This document shows, one piece after another, positions 20,866-30,588 of a stretch of DNA of 64,000 bases. The DNA lies in the NCBI GenBank assembly GCA_932521035.1, contig OW051495.1, positions 8,370,001 through 8,434,000 of the forward strand. The letters are read 5' to 3'. This DNA comes from Oscheius dolichura (Eukaryota; Nematoda; Chromadorea; Rhabditida; Rhabditidae). A program made the translations under genes and the position numbers. Numbering within the stretch: position 1 is the first letter of the stretch; every line of letters begins with the position of its first letter. Under the pieces are notes generated by a model that saw only the letters and a list, made by a program, of their open reading frames with translations, was not told the origin of the DNA and made no database searches.

Positions 20866-21805
20866 TTATTCGTGGTCAACGGCTTGGATAATAAAGCACG
20901 TCTGCTCAGCGGTTCCAGCCGAGCAATAGTTGCTGGCTGTTGTTTTGAAGTCACTCTTGCCATCTACACACGATACGAGGTATCGCTGATCAGTGAATTT
21001 CTCTTTCATTGCTGCCAGAATGTTGTCTCTGGACTCCTTGGGGCTATTCCTCAATCCATTGATGATGATGTCTGACAGTTCCGGGACGGTGCACTTGTCG
21101 TCTCCGGCGGCTTCACGCTTCTTGCGGCCGCCGCATCCGCACGAGGGCGCAGATGGGCAGGGGAGCTGAAAATTCACTCATAAGAATACCGCAACCTGAT
21201 TTTTCAGTCAAAATACTGAAAGGAACGGATCCTGGGCACTCCCTTTTCCCCGCCGCCGCCCGACAACTGCTATGGCTCAACTTGATGCAATCTCACGTCG
21301 ACGCCCTCAGCCCCTTCGAAACAGAAGGCTCCTATAGCTCTTTTATGAGAAATTCTTCTGGCCTGCGTAGTATAGTGGTCTGTATATCATGCTGTGGACA
21401 TGAGGGTGCTGGTTCGATCCCAGCCGTGGGCAGACTTTTTTCCCTTGAAGATCCCCAGTTACCAGGAAAGTTGAGCAAAGTCAAGCCACCGCCTTTGGCC
21501 TGTTCCGTGAGGACAGTTTGCCAACGTATAGGGCATTTCAAAGGCTAGATCCTAGGGAAATAACTGAAGAGACTTGCCTTGATGGTCGGCACAGAGAAGC
21601 AAAGCTTCTGACATCCAATTTTAGGGGGCTTCGGCAAACAGGAGGTATCTTCTTGACAGCCACATCCGCATCCTCCTCCACCGCCGCCGCCTCCCAATCC
21701 TCCGAAAAAGATTCCAGTGGCAAGAGGGGCAATTAAAGCAAATAATAATAGCTGCCTCTGTAAGAATGACTATTTCCGGGAGAGAGACGAAAAAGAACAA
21801 ACCAT
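20866..21805 (-). CDS. Ground-like (GRL) secreted protein
   Basis: The model is exon 1 21803-21805 (the ATG alone), exon 2 21593-21757 and exon 3 20866-21165, about 155 aa. Exon 2 gives a signal peptide (RQLLLFALIAPLATG), then a Gly-rich tract and a Cys cluster (GGCGCGCQED). Exon 3 holds a ground-like domain: DDKCTVPELSDIIINGL, RYLVSCVDGKSDF, NYCSAGTAEQTCFI. Ground-like proteins are nematode hedgehog-related secreted proteins linked to cuticle and apical matrix. The exon 2 donor (TCT|GTGCCG) is weak, but it is the only one I found that keeps frame. The 427-bp intron contains a tRNA-His on the opposite strand. Partial copies of exon 3 plus this intron occur at 18.9, 26.1 and 30.0 kb. Confidence 0.75.
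21361..21432 (+). tRNA. tRNA-His (GTG), copy 2, in ground-like intron
   Basis: Same cloverleaf as the copy at 19140, with A and B boxes intact and a six-T terminator after the gene. It lies antisense inside the intron of the only complete ground-like gene, so this is probably the parental copy from which the others were duplicated. Confidence 0.85.
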
Positions 21806-21860
21806 TATCGCCGTGTGGTAAAGGACTACTAAAACGGGGTAAAACAAGCTATTGCGCGGC

Positions 21861-21868
21861 TTTATATA
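21861..21868 (-). promoter_or_regulatory. TATA box of ground-like gene
   Basis: On the minus strand this reads TATATAAA, 56 bp upstream of the proposed ATG at 21805. It supports that very short first coding exon. Confidence 0.45.
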
Positions 21869-22150
21869 AGACGGATATGTATCTCCCAAGCAGACATGGA
21901 CGACGCCGAATGACCTACCAGTTTTTATGTCGTGGTAACGGTGAAACTGGTAGCCATCTGTGACGATCTGTAAGCATTAGATTAATCACAGGGGAATGTC
22001 ACGACTACGGATGGCAGGATACATAACGTTTAGCGCATTCTATACATGGCCGACAGCTGTTTTCCCTTACGAAGTCCGACTCGTCGTAAGAACGGCTTGG
22101 AGAAAGCCGGCCGTTTCTAACCAATTCAATCCATTTGCGACAATTTTCGT

Positions 22151-22222
22151 GGGGATATAGTTCAGTGGTAGAGCGCTCCCTTAGCATGGGAGAGGTCTGG
22201 GGTTCAATTCCCTATATCTCCA
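22151..22222 (+). tRNA. tRNA-Ala (AGC)
   Basis: A 72-nt cloverleaf: acceptor GGGGATA/TATCTCC, D arm GTTC..GAGC, anticodon stem CTCCC/GGGAG with loop TTAGCAT (anticodon AGC), T loop TTCAATT, and discriminator A. TTTTT follows within 10 bp. A damaged copy on the other strand lies at 51078-51142. Confidence 0.93.
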
Positions 22223-22330
22223 GAACATTTTTGGAGTTTTTCCTCCTACTGTACACCAAATTTTTTTTTTTTTTATACTGTAAAAGTTATGTTTATGCTA
22301 TAAAAAGTGAAGAATGAAAGGATAGATAAT

Positions 22331-24051
22331 TTATTTGTTCATCAAATGTTGTATATTAGTTTTAACACCAGCAATTAGGAAAAATATACCAACGAAAGCA
22401 TAAAACCCGTTTTCAAAGACAAGTAGCCACACACGGAAATATTTCTTCTCCTCTAATAATGGTGGCAGGAAGGTGTTTGTATCCAATATGGCCGGAACAA
22501 TAAGGGCCAACAACATTCCAGCCGAAACTCCTACTAATGGGATAAGAGTCTCCAAACTGGGAAGAAGAGACGCCATGGCTACTGTAAGGGCCGTTTTCTT
22601 CGAATTAAACTGCAGTACTTACCTGATAATAAGAATAATATTGTCCTCAAAGTGTAATGAGCAATTGTCCGGACTGTATAGTTGTAGCCAGTCATTCTGG
22701 CAGACAAGGAAGGCCAGAGGGATTCAACCACCGGGTATAATTGAACAGGGAAGCCGGTGAAGATGACAAGCATGAGGAGAACCTTCACACTTAGATTTAG
22801 GCTAGAAAATAAATAAAAATTAAGGGATGTCTAACGGTGATCACTTGGTATCTGGGAGATTTAGCGTAATACTTCCTCGGACATCCCAACCGTAGGTTAT
22901 GTACCCGTAGAAGCCGCTGGAGACGTAGACAATCGTCACCTAAAAGAGTAGAGTGTTGTACCGTTGTATTTTATGGGTTACGGTAGCAAGTGAAAATCCT
23001 TACCAAAGCCATGCCGGTAGACAAGACTCCCGTCCATCCTCTCATCTCTGATCCGTGTTTCATTCTATTTTCCAGGGGCAGAACCATAGCTTGTCCTTCG
23101 AAAGAGTAAATAATAGCTCCAGAAGCGAGAACAATCCCATCGAAATCAGTTATCCACGGAAGGGATCTCCACTTATGCTCAGCTAGAACCAATTGCTGGA
23201 AGAACAAATGTTTAGGGATGTAGAAATGAGGAATTACCGTAAAAATGAGAACAATGGATGAGATCATGAAAATATTGCCGACTAGACTAATGTATGACAT
23301 GATTTTAATGTTTCTAAAAATATACAGTAAGATTAAAGAAGATATGAATGCGAACCTGATTAAAGCGACGATAAGAAATGGAATAAAGGCGACGATCATA
23401 TAATAAATCTTGGAATAGATCCCCGGTCGGGTAAAGCTTTCCACCACTTCGATAGCATGATCACAGACGAAAATATAATAAATACTACAGATTCCCAGTT
23501 GTAATACCATCAGACAAAGATTCACCACGATTCTAGAAAATAAACAAATGGATAAAATAAAGTATGCCTACTTGGCAGTGCGAGCAAATGGCCTAAACCG
23601 TCGTGGGCCGTGTTTGAAGGACTGCTCGGCCATTTGACCATAATCTAACGTGGAGGAAGATACAGTAAGATCACTAAAACGTTTTTTAGCCTTTTACCCG
23701 AAGTAACCCCACTTTTTAGCTAAAAATTGACTACATCGGACTAATTTCATCATGCAGACTGTACAGAAAAAGCCAATAATGAAGACTAGAGAGAATCCGG
23801 TCTGAAAAACTCATAAACTTCCGCAATTTGTTTGTTTCTTACCCATAAACCGGCTTGTTTGAAAGCTAATGGCAGGGAGAAACAACCAGGACCGATCATT
23901 CCTTTCAGGAAGTTTATTAAAGTCATGTGAGCTCTGAAATGCATATTTTTGGATGGATAAGATAGAAAGAAAAAACGTACGATAGTCCATTTTCACGTTT
24001 AGATTTGCTGCTAGCAGCTTTCTGCAACCCGGAGTCTTTTACAGTAACCAT
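22331..24051 (-). CDS. SLC36-type amino-acid transporter
   Basis: Ten exons (23981-24051, 23843-23933, 23708-23801, 23572-23644, 23356-23532, 23238-23313, 23004-23195, 22845-22939, 22623-22801, 22331-22581) encode 432 aa. Conserved Aa_trans features are seen in order: LINFLKGMIGPGCFSLPLAF, LVRCSQFLAKKWDYGQMAE, the loop segment WITDFDGIVLASGAIIYSFE, GQAMVLPLENRM, and a last helix pair near the C-terminus. About ten membrane helices are expected, as in proton-coupled amino-acid transporters of the plasma membrane or lysosome. The exon 3 donor was set at TGGG|GTTACT because it restores KKWDYGQMAE; the stronger-looking GTGGGG breaks the frame. All exons are in phase. Confidence 0.92.
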
Positions 24052-25762
24052 TTGCTAATGGGATTAGCATAAAGTGGAGAAATTCTCTTGGAGAGTAGAT
24101 ATTTCTGAAAAGGGAATTGAAATCTTTTACCAGAATTTAATAGAAAATGTAATGTTGTTTAAGAAGAATTTTGGGGAGCGGGAAACTCAAAAAATACGTG
24201 ACATAGTGACAGATTATGATATGGTTGGCGCAGAACCTCAAAAAACCACGAGGAAAGGAATGAAACCAATGAAAAGGCGGGAAACGCTCACAATACTACA
24301 CAAGAGGGAGGACAACAAGCGAGCGGTTAGTTTAAAAATGGCTAGGGCGATCAAAACAACTTCTTCGACCTCCACAATATAGAGACGACAGGCGGGGATG
24401 AAAGGCGAAAAAGGGACAAACACGTCATCCCCCCTTTAACTATTAGATGAAGTGTTTTTAATCTGTTTATTTCTATTATGAATTTAACTCTTCACTATTT
24501 CTGGTTTATTTCCCCACGAGAGAATAGTTATGGCGATTTTTAACCTCAAAAACTACCTCGACCACTTACGGTGGTAGGTAAGGTATATGGTAAACAGATT
24601 GCCAATTAAAACTATGAAGAAAACAGGATCATCACGGCCGTTAGGTTGAGAAATAATGTTGAGAAAGAAGATCTCTGGGTGGTGAGAAAGAAAGACCAAA
24701 AACCGAAACGCGGTTGGAGAGATTGGGCGGGGATGAAGCGGAAAGAGAGGAGCACTTCCGCATTAGTGTAAAAAGAGAGGATTAACCGCATGGGATTCAT
24801 GGATTCAAGGCAAGGACCGGGTTTCTAGCAGGTGACGCTTTCAACCGCCTTTTTAGCAAGAAAGAAGCAAGACTCGGAACGTTTTCAAGACGCTAGCAAG
24901 GAGTCTGGGGAATCGGGACAGGAGGTTGACAAGGAACTGCCTCTCGAAGCCTTTATACAAAAATGGCTGGTCTCTGACAGACTATGAAAATTGTGATTGC
25001 AGACAGGCGATCACTGGCCAGGATATTTGCATCTTGTTTATAGAGGCGCGCATTTGGATCCGAAGCACAGGCGGTCAATGAAATGTGATGTTCAAGCACC
25101 TCCACAGTCGAAAAAAAATAGAGTCTATTATATGGGATCTACTGTATTCAAGAGAGTGAAAGGAATGATCCTGAGTCAGCTTTAAAAAGCAACGTCATTC
25201 GAGAGAGCAATGAGAGAGCGAACGGCTGCACCGGGGGCAAAAGGGCAGAGGTCGATAGCGGCATAAGAAAGCAGGGCATAAAGATCTGCCAGCCGTCTCC
25301 CGTTTCCCGTGTTCTGCTGCTGAATTGTTTCCTATAATCGCATCAGGTATGTTCGCTCTGTGGTTTTATATCAATTGTGCGCCGTTGAAGGACTAGGAAG
25401 AGCGAAAAGAGAAGACCAATGGGCTCTCTAGAATTCCTGGAATAGGGGCCAACCCAAATCAAAACCAGATCCACTGAAATATGTATGGGTCGAGGGCTTT
25501 TCCCGTTAGGAGAAGGAGACCGAGAGGCTGCTAGACAGGTTTCCCTAGCTTTCAAAAGGGTAACAAGCACAGGTACTGGAAAAAGCAAGGTACTGGATGT
25601 AGGTGAAATTGCAGGAACTCTAGGGGCGTTGATGTGGAATGCGTCAGCCAAATTTGAAGTATTGCTATAAGTTGGCGAATTGCGGTTCGACCCGATTAAA
25701 CTGTGGGTTGTGTATTAAAAGGAAACAAACGGGCGAACAGTCACAGCGTCACGGAATAGGTG
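24052..25762. other. Long gene-free stretch
   Basis: Only short frames without nematode splice structure are seen. An imperfect hairpin surrounds CTACCTCGACCAC near 24555 but is too short to call. No tRNA or transposon ends are recognised. Confidence 0.5.
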
Positions 25763-26630
25763 TAACAATCCGTTTTGGGGAGACAAAGATCTCTGGATTA
25801 GTCCTTAAAATGAAGAGAATCTAAAATCGGGAAAAAGGGCGCCGGAAGTCTCACAAGTGAACCATTAGCCAATAAAACGTTAATTCATTTCCTCCATTGA
25901 CAATCGAAGCTTTACTTCTTCTTTTTCTGCCTCTGCTCCTTTTTCTTGTGCTCTTCAAGGACATCCTCGCGGAAATACGGGGGAATGATTTCCTATTATT
26001 TTTCACCTTTTTTACAAGATTACAAGACAGAATGTTGTCTCTGGACTCCTTGGGGCTATTCCTCAATCCATTGATGATGATGTCTGACAGTTCCGGGACG
26101 GTGCACTTGTCGTCTCCGGCGGCTTCACGCTTCTTGCGGCCGCCGCATCCGCACGAGGGCGCAGATGGGCAGGGGAGCTGAAAATTCACTCATAAGAATA
26201 TCGTAACTTAATTTTTCAGTTAAAATACTGAAAGGAACGGATCCTGGGCACTCCCTTTTCCCCGCCGCCGCCCGACAACTGCTATGGCGCAACTTGATGC
26301 AATCTCACGTCGACGCCCTCAGCCCCCTTCGAAACAGAAGGCTCCTATAGCTCTTTTATGAGAAATTCTTCTGGCCTGCGTAGTATAGTGGTCTGTATAT
26401 CATGCTGTGGACATGAGGGTGCTGGTTCGATCCCAGCCGTGGGCAGACTTTTTTCCCTTGAAGATCCCCAGTTACCAGGAAAGTTGAGAGGAGTCAAGCC
26501 ACCGCCTTTGGCCTGTTCCGTGAGGACAGTTTGCCAACGTATAGGGCATTTCAAAGGCTAGATCCTAGGGAAATAACTGAAGAGACTTGCCTTGATGGTC
26601 GGCACAGAGAAGCAAAGCTTCTGACATCCA
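25763..26630. repeat. Chimeric duplicated unit, copy 2
   Basis: It matches 18508-19388 almost throughout, with a deletion of about 38 bp near 25880 and scattered substitutions. The block order is the same: unknown block, Lys-rich C-terminal exon, ARF-like intron fragment, first half of the ground-like last exon, intron with tRNA-His, and piece of ground-like exon 2. It ends in exon 2 sequence and is directly followed by another fragment of the Lys-rich exon at 26633. Confidence 0.8.
26374..26445 (+). tRNA. tRNA-His (GTG), copy 3
   Basis: Identical in cloverleaf to the copy at 21361, with A box, B box and a T-run terminator. It lies inside the second chimeric unit. Confidence 0.82.
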
Positions 26631-26664
26631 ATTTAATTCATTTCCTCCATTGACAATCGAAGCT

Positions 26665-26790
26665 TTACTTCTTCTTTTTCTGCCTCTGGTCCTTTTTCTT
26701 GTGCTCTTCAAGAACATCCTCGCGGGAATACGGGGAATGACGTTGAAGCTGTGATACTTGTAGGTATTGTAAAGGAAATGGAAGGTGTAG
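26665..26790 (-). pseudogene. Orphan C-terminal exon, Lys-rich
   Basis: A minus-strand frame ends SREDVLEEHKKKDQRQKKKK and a stop. Immediately upstream, one base out of frame, it reads FLYNTYKYHSFNVIP, so a single-base deletion probably split one exon. The same tail (EEHKKKEQKQKKKK) is present in both chimeric units at 18.7 and 25.9 kb. The parent looks like a small membrane protein with a basic tail, but I do not recognise it. Another minus-strand frame at about 26882-27010 ends MEKDYYHMKNNERRF and may be a further gene relic. Confidence 0.45.
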
Positions 26791-27044
26791 ACTAAGGAAA
26801 GCCATTGGCACTTTGGAAAACATGTCGTCGGGAGACGAGGTGGAAGTGCACACAAAGTAAATCGGTGATCTGCATTGAATTCTCAAAACCGTCTTTCGTT
26901 GTTTTTCATGTGGTAATAATCCTTTTCCATAAACTCTGGCAGCGATTTGCAAAAGCGCTTATCGGGGCATGCATCGCTTCCCTGCTTTTGTAAATTGCAT
27001 TTCCTTTTCGAGTTTTGAAATTTTATCTTGCTTTGCTTGTCAAA

Positions 27045-27335
27045 ATGGATTGTTTCTTATGTCTTTCGAAGCTGCCGAGGTCTCTCCTTGTCTGCATTCT
27101 GCAGAAGACGAGTCCAATCTCGTTTGTCCGTATGAGACGCACGTCTAAATTCTTGGATACGGTAGCAGAGAATCACCGACGCTACATTGGCATTCGTCTC
27201 CACAGAATCAAGCTTTCTCCTCGGCTTCCCGAAGACATTGACTTCCGTTGTAAGCATACGGCTCAGAAATTTGGGATGAGTAATTGGACCATATTCGAAG
27301 CTTTTCCAGACTTCTCCACTTCGATAGATATCTAA
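27045..27335 (+). CDS. Short F-box protein
   Basis: A 96-aa frame begins MDCFLCLSKLPRSLLVCIL and continues TSPISFVRMRRTSKFLDTV, the usual nematode F-box pattern (LP..LL..IL, then R.TSK). It stops soon afterwards. Just past the stop a TGTTTTAG acceptor opens another frame (KYLRYVSPDQIVLKFFKSKL), so the real gene may be longer with an unresolved splice. A GTAATT donor at 27284 would join in a less convincing frame. Truncation by the nearby duplications is also possible. Confidence 0.5.
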   Translation: MDCFLCLSKLPRSLLVCILQKTSPISFVRMRRTSKFLDTVAENHRRYIGIRLHRIKLSPRLPEDIDFRCKHTAQKFGMSNWTIFEAFPDFSTSIDI

Positions 27336-27653
27336 TGTTTTAGAAATACCTCCGCTATGTTTCACCCGACCAGATTGTGCTCAAGTTCTTCAAGTCAAAA
27401 CTAGTGTTTGCGACCATAACTAGCTAAAACTCCTGTAGAATGAAGCAAAAATGAGAATGAAAGCACAAAGATCTCTGGATTAACCGCAGAGATCAAGAGA
27501 ATATTGCCTGCCATGGAAAGTTTCGCAGGATTTTTATTGTACGAACACTTTTTAGGGCAGATTTGCATTTCAAATTATTTATAGAGATTTTTATTAACAG
27601 ATTATATTTTTTGTGACCTTTTTACAATTGTACAATCGCTTATTTTTCACTTC

Positions 27654-28857
27654 TTAATTAATTTCTCCTTGCATTGGCTTCTTTCCCGTAACTGACAAAT
27701 ACAATCGCTCCAATCCTTCAGTAATCCCGTCTCCCGTTCGGGCGCAGCAGCTTTGAACACACCACTAAAATTTCCATCAGTTCGAATGGCAGAGAACGAT
27801 TACCTCTCGGTTTCTCAGATCCGGCAGCCCCAATTCATCTGCCACCAGACCGGAAGGCTTGCTCATAGGCAAATCCGATTTATTGCTGAAGATCAAGAAC
27901 TTGGCATCTGGAAAAAGGTTTTAAAAGAAGGAAGAGAAATCCTCACTTCGAAGTTGATCTTCCGTAAAAAGAGCTTGCAACTCTTCGCGAGCTTCGCCAA
28001 ATCGTTCAGGATCACTGGAGTCTACCACGAAGATGACGGCCTTGAAAGGATTGGTATGGTATAAATAATCATATATCAAATGTCTCCAAGCGAGTCCATA
28101 AGGAGCTGGATTTGTTCTGGCTAGAAAAGTTTATGCATGCAGAACTAAAGGTAAACGAAAGATTCGCGCCCTTTTAAACGTATTCATTCGTTTGATCTCC
28201 TCAATTTTAAGAGAAAATTGTCTAACCTGTGTATTGCAAAAGTAATGCCGATTCAGCACTGTCCTAGCTATAAATAATGGATGGTAAATGTGACACACCG
28301 GAGAAGATTTGCTCCCTTTTAATTGTTTCTCATTTTATTCTTCCCCAGGGTAAATAAAAAAGTTTCTAACCTCCATACCAGAATAGTAATGTCGCCTGAG
28401 TGGCTTCATTGCAAATGTTGTGCTAGCTGTAAATGAAACATGGTAAATTTAGCCAAAAAAAAGAAGATTCGCGCCATTTCCTATTATTTTTCACCTTTTT
28501 TACAAGATTTTAACCAGAATAGATCTTTAAAAATGAACCTGTGAACCGCTAAAATAATAGTGCCAAAGGGAGCGAATCTTCCCCTGACCTCCGACATCCC
28601 AAACAGTGAAGGAGATGTTCCGATAGGCGACGGACTCCACGTTGAATCCTGAAAAGAGCTTATCAGTTTTGATAAGAAACCAAAATGGGGACAATTGTCT
28701 AAAACTTACCAATCGTAGGAATGGTCTGAATAATTTCTCCTAACTGGAATTTGTACAAGAGGGTGGTCTTTCCGGCATTATCGAGACCAACCATCACGAT
28801 TCGGAAATTCTGTTTCGCCCAGAACCAGTCCATCAGAGAAGAGAGAGAAAGTCCCAT
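27654..28857 (-). CDS. ARF-like small GTPase
   Basis: Five exons (28710-28857, 28539-28648, 27947-28040, 27804-27907, 27654-27764) encode 188 aa. It starts [12 protein letters not shown], with Gly2 suited to myristoylation. G1 is GLDNAGKTT, switch I contains TIPTIGFNVE, G3 is WDVGGQ, then [21 protein letters not shown]4 is NKSD (NKQD in most ARFs) and G5 lies in [12 protein letters not shown] GTPases recruit coats to membranes when GTP-bound. It is closer to ARF1/ARF6 than to ARL5, but no assignment is made. The exon 3 acceptor is TTTCAAG, unusual in its third-last base. The 498-bp intron 2 holds three further exon-like copies of the switch II segment. Confidence 0.9.
28041..28426 (-). other. 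Three alternative switch-II exon candidates in ARF-like intron 2
   Basis: Candidate B (28371-28426) encodes [18 protein letters not shown] and candidate C (28227-28267) encodes [13 protein letters not shown]. Candidate D is a 5' extension of exon 3 (28041-28120) encoding [20 protein letters not shown] and then HTNPFK. Each resembles the ARF switch II stretch (LWRHYF.NTQ). Each has an acceptor (TTTACAG, TTATAG or TTTCTAG). B and C have GTTAGA donors. All three read in phase 1 and leave in phase 0, matching a donor GGAG|GTCAGG inside exon 2. They may be mutually exclusive exons or decayed duplicates. Confidence 0.5.
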
Positions 28858-29768
28858 TCTGAAGAAGATAAAATGAGAGGAATGGTAAAAGGAAAACTCG
28901 GAAATTATCTAAAATAAGTAGTAAAATAATGTCCCCTGCCTGCATTCTTATAGCCGAGCGGGGCTCCACGTGTAGCGAACCTCGCTGGAAGGGTGGAGAG
29001 GTGGCGAAATCTCGAACGCTATGGTGACACCGCCGGCGCAAAAGTGCATACAAAGATAGGCGTGAGTCAGGAGAGCGGAGGAGGCGAAGTGGATACGTGG
29101 AAGGAAACTGTTGGAAGCAGTAATTTGTTGTAAGAGGAGGCGTGCAAATGCTGAAAACGATAATTATAGACTCTTTCTTGTGTATTTAGATGCGTGGGAG
29201 GCGGAATAAAGGCAATCTCCAGTAGAACAAATACGGGGAATCCAGGAATGATCATTCAGCTTATCGGATATGAGTGCACCCTGAAACTCTTGTTGGGGTT
29301 ATTCTTCTGTTCAACTCAATTTCAAATGCGGAACGCGGTGGGAACAACTTCAATCAGAGAATGAAAGTCGGAAAGGTCAGCAGTCCAATGAAGTCTTCAC
29401 ACTTCCACTCTCGCAGAGTATTGCAAAGATCAGAAGCGATTCTTTTCTTCAAAAGATCAATCTATAGATGGCTCCGGTCCCACATTATTTCAAAAAAGAA
29501 TAACCATGTAGAGCAGCAGCCTATAATAATCTCTCGATACATTTTCTCTGCCTTCTTATTAGACGTATTCTTGGCGTTCAATGCCCTTGGCCGTCTCCAA
29601 AACGTTTTTCATCGCAAAAGTCGTTTTAGAAAAGGATTCCCGAGCAATTTTCAAGCATTTTGCTCTCTAGAGATCTCTGGCCTTCTTAACCTACTGAACA
29701 GGCTAGGTAGTTCAGTATTTTTACATTTTGATTGTGATATTCCCGTCATCCTATTCTTCATCCTGGCC
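28858..29768. other. Intergenic spacer
   Basis: A long plus-strand frame (to 29780) begins with non-ATG codons, lacks splice context and runs into the end of the fold-back element. I do not call it a gene. Nothing else is seen. Confidence 0.45.
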
Positions 29769-30588
29769 GCCGGAACTTAGTTACGACGTAAAAGAAAAAA
29801 ATAGACGGAAGAAACGCCGTAACTAAGTTCCGGGTTAATTTTTCTTGGGTAACTAAGTTCCGCCGTGGATATTTAATCCATATTTATGTTATTTTTCAGC
29901 GAACAACCACCCCCTCCCTGGTTGGGGCTCCGAAGTCGACATGCCGCAGGCACTAAGCAGGGGGTCTCCGGCGGCTTCACGCTTCTTGCGGCCGCCGCAT
30001 CCGCACGAGGGCGCAGATGGGCAGGGGAGCTGAAAATTCACTCATATGAATACCGTAACCTAATTTTTCAGTCAAAATACTGAAAGGAACGGATCCTGGG
30101 CACTCCCTTTTCCCCGCCGCCGCCCGACAACTGCTGTGGCGCAACTTGATGCAATCTCACGTCGACGCCCTCAGCCCCCTTCGAAACAGAAGGCTCCTAT
30201 AGCTCTTTTATGAGAAATTCTTCTGGCCTGCGTAGTATAGTGGTCTGTATATCATGCTGTGGACATGAGGGTGCTGGTTCGATCCCAGCCGTGGGCAGAC
30301 TTTTTTCCCTTGAAGATCCCCAGTTACCAGGAAAGTTGAGAGGAGTCAAGCCACCGCCTGCTTAGTGGCTCCGGCACCAGACATGTCGACTTCGGAGCCC
30401 CAACCAGGGAGGGGGGTGGTTGTCCGCTGAAAAATAACATAAATATTAGTTGAATAACAAAGGCGGAACTTAGTTACGCAAAAAAAATTAACCCGGAACT
30501 TAGTTACGGAAGAAAAAAATAGACCGGAACTTAGTTACGGAAGCGAAAAAGGAGGCGGAACTTAGTTTCGGCGTAACTAAGTTCCGGC
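29769..30588. mobile_element. Fold-back transposon carrying a captured ground-like/tRNA-His fragment
   Basis: Ends are GCCGGAACTTAGTTACG and its inverse. The left arm (29769-29962) and right arm (30359-30588) are inverted copies of each other, built from repeated CGGAACTTAGTTACG motifs plus an inner segment containing CCCTGGTTGGGGCTCCGAAG. Between the arms, 29963-30358 is near-identical to the ground-like exon 3 start, intron and tRNA-His of 21.1-21.5 kb. The element has therefore picked up a host fragment. No transposase is present. I could not define a target-site duplication. Confidence 0.8.
30226..30297 (+). tRNA. tRNA-His (GTG), copy 4, inside transposon
   Basis: Identical in cloverleaf to the copies at 21361 and 26374, with promoter boxes and a T-run terminator intact. 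It is enclosed by the inverted arms of the fold-back element, so it should move with it. Confidence 0.83.

Noticed and set aside
24074-24382. 102-aa plus-strand frame
   Set aside because: Begins with GTG, no family resemblance and no promoter or splice context.
24540-24590. let-7-like hairpin around CTACCTCGACCAC
   Set aside because: The stem is short and interrupted, with no mature-length precursor arm; a chance resemblance.
29274-29780. 168-aa plus-strand open frame
   Set aside because: No supported start, no splice partners, no recognisable motif, and it runs into the transposon end.
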